A stretch of 64,000 nucleotides of DNA from Gluconacetobacter takamatsuzukensis (GCF_014174275.1 NZ_JABEQK010000006.1:181795-245794); one strand, 5' to 3'. Shown: positions 34,309 to 43,977, counted from the first letter of the stretch. Notes: a model not told the origin generated them from the letters alone. Numbers and translations: made by a program.

Positions 34309-36786
34309 TCAGAACTCCGCGCGGATCGATCCGAAGAACTGGCGCGGCGCCCCCAGCAGAAACGACTGGGCATCGCCCGACAGCGGAAAGCCGTTTTCGC
34401 CCATCGTCGAAACGTAGAACTGGTTGGTCAGGTTGTAGACGTTGAAATCCAGTTCCAGGTTCTGCATGAAGCCGAGCGAATGGGCATATTTCCCCATATT
34501 GCCGAACTTGTAGCGCATGCTGAAATTCGCCAGCCAGTAGGACGGCACTTTCGTATCGCCGGTATAGCTCAGATTACGCTGCGACATGTAGGACGCATCG
34601 ATACTCGTATCGAAGCCCTTGTAGGCATAGCTGAGGCTGGATTTATACATCAGGCGCGGATAGGCGACGACCTGCGATCCCTTGGAATAATACGTGACGC
34701 CCTGGGTCGTGACATTGTCGTCGTATGTCGAATGATTCCAGCTGATACTGTTATACAGGGAGAGACCCCGCATCAGCCGCAGGGTCAGGCCGGCATCCAC
34801 GCCATTCATCGTAATGCCGCCGACATTCAGCACCGTGGAGACCGGGTTCACGATGCTGCCGGACGTGATCTGCTGAAGGCGGTTGAAGAAGTCCGTGTGA
34901 TAGGCATGCAGGGTCGCATCCATGAAATGGTCCGAATAGCGATACCCGACCGCATAGGCCCAGTCGCTTTCCGGCTTCAGGCTCGGCCGCGCATAATCGA
35001 ACGCGGCCTGCGTCACCGCGAAGGGTGACGAGACGGTCTTGAACTGGCCCTGCGGATAGGCATGCACGTTCTCGGCGACATCGAAATAGAGTTCGTGATG
35101 CGTCAGGAAATGCCAGTCGCCGCTGATATGGGGCAGGAAGGCCCTGGCCGTCGTCAGCGTCCCCGCCGCCTCGGCGCCCGGCCCGTAATAGGCGGTATTG
35201 TAATAGCCATCCCCGGCGCGCGAGGTATTCAGCAGCGACTTGAAACCGAAATGCAGGGCAACGTTGGGCAGTGGATTGTAGGTATCCTGCACGAACGCCG
35301 TAAAGGTGTTGGTATTGGTGATCTGGCCGAACAGCTGCATGAACGGCGTCAGTTTCGTGAAATCGCCCAGCGTATTGACCGGCGTGCCCTGGATGACCCC
35401 ATTGACCACCAGCGGCTGCTCATAGGCATACATGGTCGAAACGAACTTGTTGTTTTCGTACCAGACGCCGCCCTCGATATGGTTGTGCGCGACGTCATAC
35501 TGCACCGACGACAGCACACCGAAACGCTGGATGCTCGGCTCCTTGACCTGCTCGAACATCGGCGCACCGTTCGGAGACGGATAGAACGGGTTGCTCCAGG
35601 TATTGTATTGCTGGCTGCCATGACCATAGAAGCTGGTCTTCCACCGCACCCGGTCGGTCAGGCGGAAATCGCCCGTCAGGCCGCCGAACAGATCGGTCGA
35701 GGCGGACGCACCATCGTAATAGGCAGCATCGGCCTTGTCGCTGATTCCGTTCAGATAGCTCGGATAATTGCCAAGCGCCGCAGCATACGACGCCAGATAG
35801 CCGCTGGCCTTCCCGTTATAATAGTTGTCGATATAGTTTCCGCCGTGCTTCCAGATATCCAGCGAGTAATCCTGGTAGTTATACTGCATGTACTGGCTGA
35901 AATCGAAAAACGCCGAGATCCTGCTATCCTCGCCGATCGGCTGGAGCAGCTTGGCGTTCACCTGCTGGAAGAACTGATTGCCGCCCGCCTTCCACTTGTC
36001 GGTGTTGTTGCGCATGTAGGACACATAGAATTTCGTGCCCGTATGGTTCAGCTCACCGCTGTCGAGGCGGACGAAGGTATGAAACAGGTTGTTGCTGCCG
36101 AAGGTCTGCGCAACCGTGGCACCATATTTCTTCTTCGGGTCGGAGGAATGATATTCGATCGACCCGCCCAGATTGTTCGTGCTGGCCACCGATTCGGCGC
36201 CCGCACCGGTCGAGACGTCCAGCCGGCCGACATTCTCCGAACTGATGGCCTGGATCGGATTCAGGCCGTTATAGTTGCGATAGGCCAGCTCACCCAGCGG
36301 AATATCGTCCAGCGTCGTGCTGATCTGGTTTTGCAGGAAGCCGTGCATATAGATCTGGGTCGACCAGGTATCCACACCCTGCGGATCGTCGGCCTGGAAC
36401 ATCACGCCGGGCTGCTGCGCCAGCACCTTCAGCGGGTTGGTGCCCGCCACGGCACGCGCGATCGCGCTCGCCCCGACCGTGATCATCGTGCCATGGGCGC
36501 GGCGCTGGGCCGAAATGGCGATATCCTCACCCTGCGACGGAACCTGGAGCGCGGCCCGCGTCGCCGCCGCATGCGCCGCCCCACCGGCCGGCACGGCGGC
36601 CGCTGGCGCCGCGCCCACCAGCCCGGGCTTTGCCTCCTTCGCAACCTTGGCCGTCTTCTTGTGATGCGGAGCCGTGGCCGAAGCCGCCCGCGCCCCATGG
36701 CCGACCGACAGCGCGGAGACCATCACAGTCGAAGAAAAAAGCATCGAGGCGAGGCGCACACCGTTATTTTTTGAAAGTCGTCGCAT
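34309..36786 (-). CDS. TonB-dependent outer-membrane receptor
   Basis: 825 residues with signal peptide (MRRLSKNNGVRLASMLFSST...GARAA), an Ala/Lys/Pro-rich linker (35-85), a TonB-box-like EDIAISAQRR, a plug domain (VLAQQPGVMFQADDPQG, LDDIPLGELAYRNYNG, NVGRLDVSTGAGAESV, NNLGGSIEY) and a beta-barrel that ends in the usual aromatic residue (SIRAEF). The ligand is unknown; siderophore, sugar or other complexes are possible. A promoter candidate lies just upstream. Similar in style to the second receptor at 41199-43640, with which it shares plug phrases. Confidence 0.9.
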   Translation of the reverse strand: MRRLSKNNGVRLASMLFSSTVMVSALSVGHGARAASATAPHHKKTAKVAKEAKPGLVGAAPAAAVPAGGAAHAAATRAALQVPSQGEDIAISAQRRAHGTMITVGASAIARAVAGTNPLKVLAQQPGVMFQADDPQGVDTWSTQIYMHGFLQNQISTTLDDIPLGELAYRNYNGLNPIQAISSENVGRLDVSTGAGAESVASTNNLGGSIEYHSSDPKKKYGATVAQTFGSNNLFHTFVRLDSGELNHTGTKFYVSYMRNNTDKWKAGGNQFFQQVNAKLLQPIGEDSRISAFFDFSQYMQYNYQDYSLDIWKHGGNYIDNYYNGKASGYLASYAAALGNYPSYLNGISDKADAAYYDGASASTDLFGGLTGDFRLTDRVRWKTSFYGHGSQQYNTWSNPFYPSPNGAPMFEQVKEPSIQRFGVLSSVQYDVAHNHIEGGVWYENNKFVSTMYAYEQPLVVNGVIQGTPVNTLGDFTKLTPFMQLFGQITNTNTFTAFVQDTYNPLPNVALHFGFKSLLNTSRAGDGYYNTAYYGPGAEAAGTLTTARAFLPHISGDWHFLTHHELYFDVAENVHAYPQGQFKTVSSPFAVTQAAFDYARPSLKPESDWAYAVGYRYSDHFMDATLHAYHTDFFNRLQQITSGSIVNPVSTVLNVGGITMNGVDAGLTLRLMRGLSLYNSISWNHSTYDDNVTTQGVTYYSKGSQVVAYPRLMYKSSLSYAYKGFDTSIDASYMSQRNLSYTGDTKVPSYWLANFSMRYKFGNMGKYAHSLGFMQNLELDFNVYNLTNQFYVSTMGENGFPLSGDAQSFLLGAPRQFFGSIRAEF

Positions 36787-37219
36787 TCTGCTGAAGACTC
36801 CAGGATCATTGTTCGTGACGCGGATCGGGCACCGACCGGAATAATGTTACATTTTAGCAATGAACAGTCAACAAGAAATGCGACCGGCGCACGCCCGGTA
36901 ACGACCACCTCAATACGTTGTTTATATTGATTAAGTCACCCGACGCAGAGGACCATCCAGACATATATTGACATAAATGCCGCAGATTACGCCTCTCTGC
37001 TTCACTTCCATTCGCACAGCGAGGCTAGGCGACTGCAAAGCGCCGTTCATGAATGGATGCGACACACATCATTTCGAATCTGACACGACATATGCCGTCC
37101 GGCCGGAGCGCACAATGCGCCCCGCATGGCCTCGTCCCCGATTACCATCCTGCCGGCGCCGGCACCCGCTCCCCGCCTCCCGCATGCCCCGCCGGGGCGA
37201 TACGGGCCCGACGCCACGC
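36787..37219. other. Intergenic region upstream of the first TonB receptor
   Basis: About 430 bases between the diguanylate cyclase stop and the receptor start, both on the minus strand. The receptor's promoter candidate is at 36844-36871. The rest shows no supported gene; the open frames present are antisense-type artefacts. Confidence 0.4.
36844..36871 (-). promoter_or_regulatory. Candidate sigma-70 promoter of the TonB receptor at 34309-36786
   Basis: Leftward TTGACT, 16 bases, TAACAT (5/6 and 4/6 matches), about 60 bases before the start codon. The surrounding bases are AT-rich relative to the genome. Confidence 0.45.
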
Positions 37220-38692
37220 CTATCGCGCGTCGTCCGCCGGAACAGGGACAAGATCGGCCACCGGTTCCTCGAACAGCGTATATCCATCCCGCCCCGCCGC
37301 CTTGGTCGCGTACAGGGCGGTATCGGCGCGATGGATCAGGTCGTCGGCGGTAATGCGTTCCATCCCGGTCATCACGGCGCCGATGCTGGCCGTGACCGAC
37401 CGCGTGACACCGGCGAAGCAATAGGGCGCACGCAACGCGTCGCAGATCGTCACGCACAGCGCACGCAGTTCCTCGGGGGAAAACCGCCCGGGCACGAATG
37501 CCGCGAATTCGTCCCCGCCGAACCGCCCCACACAACCGCCACGCCATGTCACCAGATCGCGCAGCCGGATACTGAATGCCTTCAGGAACGCATCCCCCGC
37601 CTGGTGCCCCAGACTGTCATTGACCCCCTTGAAATCGTCAATGTCGATAAAGAAGACCACACCGGGCTGCGACCATTCCACGACCGACTTCAGAACCGCC
37701 TCGAATTTCTGGCGGTTCATGGCCGATGTCAGCCTGTCATGCGTCGCGGCATATTCCAGGTTGGCCTTCATCAGCAGCAACCGGCGGGTATCACGCCGCT
37801 TCTCGCCCACCGCGTTGTTGATCGGCAGCACGACCAGCAGCAGCGAGAACAGATAAGGCTGCATCATGCCCTCGCGCATCAGGCTGCCGTCGGGCGACAA
37901 TCTGGCGATCGGCCCCAATCCACGCGCCGTCAGCGCCGAGGCAAAGGCGGACACGAAGAAGACCACCGTCAGGCTCCACGCCGGGCGGGCATGGAAGGCC
38001 AGCATCGCCAGCGCCGGATAGAGGAACAGAAACAGCGGCGAACGCGCCCAGGCAAAGCTGAGGATGGTCAGCACCACGCAGGACAGAAGCAGGAAGACAT
38101 TCTCTTTCTCGACCTGCCGCCTCACCCGCCCCGGGCGGGTATAGCGCAGCAGGTTCAGCACGGCGGGCGTGGCCAGCAGCAGCCCCAGCGCGTCGCACAG
38201 AACCCATTGTATCCATTCACGGAGTGGCGGCGTGACGTCGTCCAGCACCAGATATTCGATGGCCACGCCGATCCCCGCCTCGATGGCGGCCGACAGAAGC
38301 GCGATGACGGTAAACACCGCAAACCGGCGCGAACGCGTCAGATCGATGGTCGCCCCGCAGAATCGCCGCGTCATCGGGGCTGCCAGCAGCACCTGCACGA
38401 TATTGAGCGAGCACGCCAGAAAGCTCTCGGGTGGCGAGAGGGCGTCGGCGATCTTGTTGATCCCGAAATTGATCGCCAGACAGGCAGCCAGCACGCCCAC
38501 CGCCAGGCGGGGACGCAAGGTCAGCAGCGCGACCAGCATCGCCGCGTTCGGCGGCCAGAAAGAGGCATAGCCGAATTCGTCGGTGAAGAAGAAGCGGGAG
38601 ATCAGACAGCTCAGGCCAAAGACCCCGACCAGCATCGCGGCCGTGCCGAATCCTCGCTTCATTTCTGCCGAACGATATGGTCTCCAGCCCAA
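37220..38692 (-). CDS. MASE1-GGDEF membrane diguanylate cyclase
   Basis: 490 residues. About eight membrane helices in residues 15-295 form a MASE1-type sensor (FFFTDEFGYASFWPPNAAMLVALL, NFGINKIADALSPPESFLAC). The catalytic domain has FFIDIDDFKGVNDSLGHQAGD and GGDEF at 392-396, so it should make cyclic di-GMP. The feedback I-site (RxxD five residues before GGDEF) is missing: the sequence there is WRGG. The start TTG at 38692 immediately follows the stop of a 25-codon ORF and has GAGGGGG five bases upstream; an ATG at 38662 lacks a ribosome site. An uninhibited cyclase and a coupled small membrane peptide make this gene unusual. Confidence 0.85.
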   Translation of the reverse strand: MGWRPYRSAEMKRGFGTAAMLVGVFGLSCLISRFFFTDEFGYASFWPPNAAMLVALLTLRPRLAVGVLAACLAINFGINKIADALSPPESFLACSLNIVQVLLAAPMTRRFCGATIDLTRSRRFAVFTVIALLSAAIEAGIGVAIEYLVLDDVTPPLREWIQWVLCDALGLLLATPAVLNLLRYTRPGRVRRQVEKENVFLLLSCVVLTILSFAWARSPLFLFLYPALAMLAFHARPAWSLTVVFFVSAFASALTARGLGPIARLSPDGSLMREGMMQPYLFSLLLVVLPINNAVGEKRRDTRRLLLMKANLEYAATHDRLTSAMNRQKFEAVLKSVVEWSQPGVVFFIDIDDFKGVNDSLGHQAGDAFLKAFSIRLRDLVTWRGGCVGRFGGDEFAAFVPGRFSPEELRALCVTICDALRAPYCFAGVTRSVTASIGAVMTGMERITADDLIHRADTALYATKAAGRDGYTLFEEPVADLVPVPADDAR

Positions 38693-38770
38693 TCAAGCCC
38701 CCTCGCGCAGCGTGTCCTGTACGACAAGTACCGCGATAACCGTCAACAGCAAACGCTCTATCCAGCCCAT
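38693..38770 (-). CDS. 25-residue single-helix membrane peptide coupled to the diguanylate cyclase
   Basis: The peptide begins MGWIERLLLTVIAVLVVQDT and ends LREGA, giving one hydrophobic helix with charged ends. The ATG at 38770 has TGGAGCGG with seven-base spacing. Its stop TGA is immediately followed by the TTG start of the cyclase, whose ribosome site lies inside this ORF. It may be a small membrane protein acting on the cyclase or a leader controlling its translation. Too short for family recognition. Confidence 0.5.
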   Translation of the reverse strand: MGWIERLLLTVIAVLVVQDTLREGA

Positions 38771-39168
38771 GCCCGCTCCAGCGGATCGACTGGCGATGAC
38801 AGGGGCTTACGTTCTTTTATGACGGAATCAAAACGTTCAGCGCGCGTCCGTAATGTACCATCTTCACGATGATGACAGGCTCCGGACCTCTTGGAAGAAC
38901 AATGGAATAGCCCCATCGTTCCCCGCAGGAACACGAACGCTCGCGGTCCGTGCCTCTCATGCCTTTCCTTGTGTTAGATAAATTTCCAATAGCTGTCCAG
39001 AAGACAGATGATCCAGACATTATTTGAAGAATGAACAGGCCGCGCGCGCCACGCCGCACAGGCCTCACGGCCCGCATCGGCCGCCCGGGGGCACCCTGGA
39101 CAAGAGCGGAGCCACCGGCACAGGCACCCCGCGCGGGATCGCCCCGCGGCGCCTGCCGGGTCGGCCTG
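38771..39168. other. Intergenic region between phospholipase C and the diguanylate cyclase unit
   Basis: About 400 bases, both flanking genes on the minus strand. A region of imperfect GC-rich dyads (39118-39152) just past the phospholipase stop may end its transcript. The AT-richer 38960-39030 section probably contains the cyclase promoter. No further gene is supported. Confidence 0.4.
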
Positions 39169-41190
39169 TCAGACGGTCGGCCCCGTCCTGCCGCCGATAG
39201 CCGGATCGGTCCGGCTGGGCCGCCCGGTCTCGCGATGGCCGGCAAGCCGCACGACGCGCCGGGCGCCATCGTCCAGCCCAACCGTCAGGTCATACCAATG
39301 ATCGCTGGCCCCGATCCCGATCGTGACATCGACCGAACGTCCGGGCGGCACCACGACTTCCCGCCGCTCCCCGCCATAGCCATCCGCGATCACGACCCGG
39401 CGCGCGCTATCGGCGCCATGGCCCAGCCGCAGCACGACCGCATCGGTGGACCCGCCCGCCCGCAGGGCCACCGCGAACCCGGGAGAGGCCGCAAAGCGCC
39501 GGTAGAAGCCGTTTGGCCCATGCACCGTCATCGCCCCGGCGATCGCCACCGCCTGGCTGTCCCCGGCCCCCACCGTATAATGGCGCACGCCCTGCCCGTC
39601 GCGCACCCGGAACACGGCCCCCTGCGTGCCGGCGCAGCCCAGCCGCAGCGTCCCCTCCGCGTCCAGGTCGGCATGCAGGTCGTAGGGCAGCGGCCGCGCC
39701 GGGCGCTGCCCCTCTTCCTGGCGGGGAAGGGACTGCCGGTCGGGGATCACCGGCGGCGGCAGGCGGCACGAGGCTCGCGTCCGGCCCGGATAGTCCGCGG
39801 TATCCGGCAGGCTCGCCGGCCAGGGCGCCTCCCGGCGCGTGAAATCGAAGGCCGAGGTCAGGTCGCCGCAGACCGCCCGGCGCCAGGGCGTGATGTTCGG
39901 CGCCGCGACCCCGAACCGCGCCTCCAGAAAGCGCAGGACCGAAGTATGGTCGAAAACCTGCGAATTGACCCAGCCTCCCGTGCTCCACGGCGATATCAGC
40001 AGGGCCGGCACCCGCGGGCCCAGCCCGACCGGCTCGCCGCCATACACCTCGCCCGTCACCGACACCGTGCTGCCCCCGCGTCCGGTCTCCAGGGCCGGCA
40101 CCGGCGGCGGCACATGGTCGAAGAACCCGTCATTTTCATCGTAATTCAGGATAAAGACCGTCTTCGCCCAGGTCTCCGGATGCCGCACGAACACATCCAT
40201 CAGGCGCGAGATCAGGAATTCCCCATAGCCCGGCGGCGCATCGGGATGTTCCGACAGGGCGGTGGGCGGCACGATCCACGAGACCGCCGGCAGACGGCCG
40301 CTCGCCACATCCCGCTCGAAGGCCGCGACAAGATACCGGCCATCCGAATGGTTCATGTTCGCGCGGCTGGACCCGGCAACGATGCGCCGCGCGCGCTGAT
40401 ACTCCCAGGATCGCCGGTCCACGCCACGGAACGCGGCGAACGAGGCCAGCGGGTTGTCGCCGAAATTGTCGTATTCCTGATAGACCCGCCACGAGACCCC
40501 GGCAGCCTGCAACCGTTCGGGATAGGTCCCCCAGCGGAACGGCGCGAACGACGCCCGGTCATGCGCCATGTCGGCGGTCCAGTTGCCGTCATCGACATTC
40601 TCGACGGCCTGCCGCCCCTGGTCGCCGACGGCCAGCCCGTTGGTGCCGGTGAAGAAATACAGCCGGTTCGGATTGGTCGGGCCGAAGATCGAGGCATGAT
40701 ACGCGTCGCAGATCGTAAACGCGTCGGCCAGCGCGTAATAATACGGAATCTCCGCGCGCGTGAAATGGCCCATCGTCATGGCCGTCTTGCGCGGTATCCA
40801 GATATTCCAGTCGTCCCACGCCGCCTGCGTGCCTTTCCAGCCATGATCGAGGCTCGCCAGGCACGCGCTGGACGTATGGTCGGTATCGAAGCGGAACGGC
40901 AGCACCCGCCCGCCCTTCCCGTCCGGCTGCGCAAAGACCGGACTCCCGTCCGGCAGGCGCTCGGCCCTGGGGTCGCCATAGCCGCGCACCCCGTTCAGGC
41001 AGCCGAAATAATGATCGAACGACCGGTTCTCCTGCATCAGGATCACCACATGCGCCACGTCCGCAAGCGTGCCTGTCACGCGATGCGGCGGAATGGCCAT
41101 GGCCCGGCGCAGATTGTCAGGCAACACCCCCCCGGCCGCCAGCCCGGCGCTCCATTGCAGAAAGCGCCGGCGTCCGGGGGCGGCACGCAT
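39169..41190 (-). CDS. plcN: Phosphocholine-type phospholipase C, Tat-exported
   Basis: 673 residues. Twin-arginine signal RRRFLQWSAGLAAGG, then VVILMQENRSFDHYFG (E54, N55), GPTNPNRLYFFTG, FILNYDENDGFFDHVPPP and GPRVPALLISPWSTGGWV, which are hallmarks of the bacterial PlcH/PlcN family. The two C-terminal DUF756-type modules (LHADLDAEGTLRLGCAG; SDHWYDLTVGL) are present. It releases phosphocholine or related head groups from phospholipids in the periplasm or outside. The gene starts eight bases after the TonB receptor's stop and has no good ribosome site of its own, so the two are translated from one message. Gene symbol is by family resemblance only; haemolytic versus non-haemolytic type is not decidable. 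Confidence 0.88.
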   Translation of the reverse strand: MRAAPGRRRFLQWSAGLAAGGVLPDNLRRAMAIPPHRVTGTLADVAHVVILMQENRSFDHYFGCLNGVRGYGDPRAERLPDGSPVFAQPDGKGGRVLPFRFDTDHTSSACLASLDHGWKGTQAAWDDWNIWIPRKTAMTMGHFTRAEIPYYYALADAFTICDAYHASIFGPTNPNRLYFFTGTNGLAVGDQGRQAVENVDDGNWTADMAHDRASFAPFRWGTYPERLQAAGVSWRVYQEYDNFGDNPLASFAAFRGVDRRSWEYQRARRIVAGSSRANMNHSDGRYLVAAFERDVASGRLPAVSWIVPPTALSEHPDAPPGYGEFLISRLMDVFVRHPETWAKTVFILNYDENDGFFDHVPPPVPALETGRGGSTVSVTGEVYGGEPVGLGPRVPALLISPWSTGGWVNSQVFDHTSVLRFLEARFGVAAPNITPWRRAVCGDLTSAFDFTRREAPWPASLPDTADYPGRTRASCRLPPPVIPDRQSLPRQEEGQRPARPLPYDLHADLDAEGTLRLGCAGTQGAVFRVRDGQGVRHYTVGAGDSQAVAIAGAMTVHGPNGFYRRFAASPGFAVALRAGGSTDAVVLRLGHGADSARRVVIADGYGGERREVVVPPGRSVDVTIGIGASDHWYDLTVGLDDGARRVVRLAGHRETGRPSRTDPAIGGRTGPTV

Positions 41191-41198
41191 CGAACCGG

Positions 41199-43640
41199 TC
41201 AGAAATGCTTGCGCAGGGTAAAGAACACCATGCGCGGCGAGCCCGATTGCAGCGTGGCGAAGGTGTGCGTCGGATCGGAGAATACGAACCCGTTGGTCCC
41301 GACCGAGGCGACATAGTGCTTGTCGAACAGGTTGCTCACGTTCACCTGTGCATCCACGCCGCGCAGCACCCAGTTGTTGCTGTGGAAGCGATAGCCCACA
41401 TTGAGGTTGAAGATATCATTCGGCGCCACCCAGGCATCGTTCTCATAGGTATAGGTGCGCCGGCCCTGGTACTGCATGTTGATGTTGCCCCAGATCGAGC
41501 CGTCATCGTACCCAAGCTGCACATTGGCCAGGTTGCGCGGCATGGCCACCACATCCTTGCCCTGGGTGTAGTAGGTCGTCCCGCCGCTGGTGACGTTGTC
41601 GTTATATTTCGAATCGTTGAAGGCATAGGAGGCATAGATCGACCAGTTGGGGGCAAACTGGTAGTTGAAGGCCACGTCGACGCCGCGCGCCGTCACCCCG
41701 CCGACATTGGCCAGCGCCGCGGCATTGCCCTGCACGCCGGTTCCCTGCGTGATGGTCAGCAGGCGGTTCTCGAACTCGACATAATAGCCGGTGACCGATG
41801 CCTGGATATTATGGTCGTGATAGCGGTAGCCGACTTCCTCGGAATAGGACATTTCCGGCTTCAGCTTGTTCCGGATCGCCTCATACCCCGCGATCGTCGT
41901 GGCGAACGGGCTGGTCGCCCCGGTGTTCGAATTGTCGAAGGCCGCCATGTTGCGCGCGAAATCGGCGAAGACCTCGTTATGCGCATTGACGCGGTAATTC
42001 ATCCCGATCTGCGGCAGGAAGCCATTGCTCGACTCGATCGAGCCCGACGGATAGCCGTCGGCCCCCTTCACGCCCAGGATGTTGCTGCCGATCTGGCGCG
42101 CATTATTGTCCACGATCAGCGACCGGAAGCCGTAATTCAGCTTCAGCGCCGGCGTGATCTGCCACGTATCCTGCAGATGGACCTGATAGGTCTTGGTATT
42201 GAACGCACCCTGCCACTGGGTGGCGAACCAGTTGTTCTTGTACCAGTACGTGCTGTCCGGCGTTCCCTCCAGCCCCAGCGGATAGAAGCGCCGCGCCTGT
42301 TCGAAATCGTTGTTCTCGAACCAGAACCCGCCTTCGATCGTGTGATGCCCCACCTTGTAGGTCAGCCCGCCGAGAAAGCCCTCGCGATGGATATCGTACT
42401 CGGTCGTCCGCACCGAAAGCGGCGCTCCGCCCAGTGCCGCCGGCGTCGCCTGGTACGGCGTGGCCCAAACGCCTTCGCCGCTGTTGGTATGACCATAGAC
42501 CGACGCAAAGCCCTTGAGCCGGTCGGTTATGTCGAAATCCAGCCGCCCATAGCCCATCGCATCCTGGCGCAGCCCGGCCGCGTTGTAATAGACGAAGTCC
42601 GGATAGCTGCCGTAATTGGTGTTGCCGATTCCCGCCGGATAGGGCGTGCCGTTCTGGTAGGCATAGCCGATCTGCTTGGCCAGGTTGTAATTGCCGGTAA
42701 TGTTGTCGACCCGGTATCCATATTTCGCGATCGTCGCCAGCGACAGGTCCTGATAGTCGTTTTCCTGCCGCAGCGACCAGTCCCCGAACAGGGTCAGCTT
42801 CACATGCTCGCCCAGCGGCTGGACGAACTTGGCGTTGGCCTGTTGCTGGCGCTGGATGCCGTCGCCCTTCCACTTGTTGGCGTCCTGATAGTCGTAGGAG
42901 ACATAGAACTTTCCGCCCCCGGGCAGCACGCCGCTATTGACGCGCATGAAGGTGCGCCACGTCCCCGACGACCCGACCGTTCCCGCCACATCCACGCCGA
43001 ACTTGCCGGTCGGGTCGATCGAGGTGAATTCCAGCGCACCGCCCAGATTGTTCGAAGCCGCGACACCCACCGACCCCGCACCCTGGGTCAGGGTCGCGCG
43101 CCCGTTATTCTCGGTCTGTAGCGCACGGCCGATCGACAGCCCGTTATCGTTGCCATAGGCCAGATTGCCCAGCGGCACCCCGTCCATCGTAAAGCCCAGC
43201 CGGCTCTGGTCGAATCCGCGAATGATGATCTGCTGCGACCATTCGTACGACCCCAGCGGGTCGGACGAGGTGAACATGACACCCGGCAGTTTTGAAAGTG
43301 CCTTGAAGGGGCTGGTGCCCGGCACATATTGCTGGATCGCCAGATGCGACACGGTCTGCGTCTCGCGCGCGGCCCCGGCCCCCAGCACCATGATCGCCTC
43401 GCTCCCGCTCGCGACATGCACCGCCGGCGCCGGCACGGCGGCCGGGCGCGCCACATAGGCGGGGCCGGCCGCGACCGGCGCGGCCTTGGCCTGCGCGGGC
43501 ACCGCTTGCGTCTGCGTCGCCTGCGTGTGCGACGGCTTGCGAACCTTGTGCTTCTGGCTCGCGGTGGCGGCAATCGCCCCCTGATGGATCATGACGGCGG
43601 TAAGGCAGGTGGTCACGAAAAGGGCCGCGCTCTTGTTCAT
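41199..43640 (-). CDS. TonB-dependent outer-membrane receptor, operon with phospholipase C
   Basis: 813 residues: signal peptide (MNKSAALFVTTCLTAVMI), a long Gln/Ala/Pro-rich linker (about 28-78), plug (LSKLPGVMFTSSDPLGSYEW, MDGVPLGNLAYGNDNG, RATLTQGAGSVGVAASNNLG) and barrel closing with LRKHF. It has a strong ribosome site (GGACGGAG). Its ligand may relate to the phospholipase encoded directly downstream, for example a phosphorylated head group, lipid or metal chelate. This is inference. An upstream gap separates it from the divergent acetyltransferase. Confidence 0.9.
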   Translation of the reverse strand: MNKSAALFVTTCLTAVMIHQGAIAATASQKHKVRKPSHTQATQTQAVPAQAKAAPVAAGPAYVARPAAVPAPAVHVASGSEAIMVLGAGAARETQTVSHLAIQQYVPGTSPFKALSKLPGVMFTSSDPLGSYEWSQQIIIRGFDQSRLGFTMDGVPLGNLAYGNDNGLSIGRALQTENNGRATLTQGAGSVGVAASNNLGGALEFTSIDPTGKFGVDVAGTVGSSGTWRTFMRVNSGVLPGGGKFYVSYDYQDANKWKGDGIQRQQQANAKFVQPLGEHVKLTLFGDWSLRQENDYQDLSLATIAKYGYRVDNITGNYNLAKQIGYAYQNGTPYPAGIGNTNYGSYPDFVYYNAAGLRQDAMGYGRLDFDITDRLKGFASVYGHTNSGEGVWATPYQATPAALGGAPLSVRTTEYDIHREGFLGGLTYKVGHHTIEGGFWFENNDFEQARRFYPLGLEGTPDSTYWYKNNWFATQWQGAFNTKTYQVHLQDTWQITPALKLNYGFRSLIVDNNARQIGSNILGVKGADGYPSGSIESSNGFLPQIGMNYRVNAHNEVFADFARNMAAFDNSNTGATSPFATTIAGYEAIRNKLKPEMSYSEEVGYRYHDHNIQASVTGYYVEFENRLLTITQGTGVQGNAAALANVGGVTARGVDVAFNYQFAPNWSIYASYAFNDSKYNDNVTSGGTTYYTQGKDVVAMPRNLANVQLGYDDGSIWGNINMQYQGRRTYTYENDAWVAPNDIFNLNVGYRFHSNNWVLRGVDAQVNVSNLFDKHYVASVGTNGFVFSDPTHTFATLQSGSPRMVFFTLRKHF

Positions 43641-43977
43641 ATCGCTCCGTCCTGCTGGCTGTGCGTCGCCATGACGCCGCTCCCGGTTATGGCCGCCTTA
43701 ATATGATCGGCGTCCCGTCAGGTCTCGTTATGATTTTGTGACAATCGTTTCTTCTCTGTGCGTCCAGTTTATTTCGCAAATGTTATGTTTTGCCAAATGA
43801 CAGCGCCCTGCAAGCAGAATCAAAGCCATTGACGAACAATGGCGAAACGAAACAAGATTTTGACGGTTTCATTCCACGGGGCACCCGCCGGCCACCCTTC
43901 CGGCCGGTTTGTTGACTTCGCCGGCAAATCGGCGCACGCGCAGTCCCCGATTCCGAACCCGTCCGAAGGCCCCCTCG
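43641..43977. other. Divergent control region between TonB receptor and GNAT genes
   Basis: About 340 bases, AT-richer near 43690-43830. One perfect PhoB heptamer CTGTCAT (minus strand, 43797-43803) and a TTGTCAC are present, but no 11-base-spaced partners of good quality. Phosphate control of the receptor-phospholipase pair is therefore only weakly hinted at. Confidence 0.35.
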
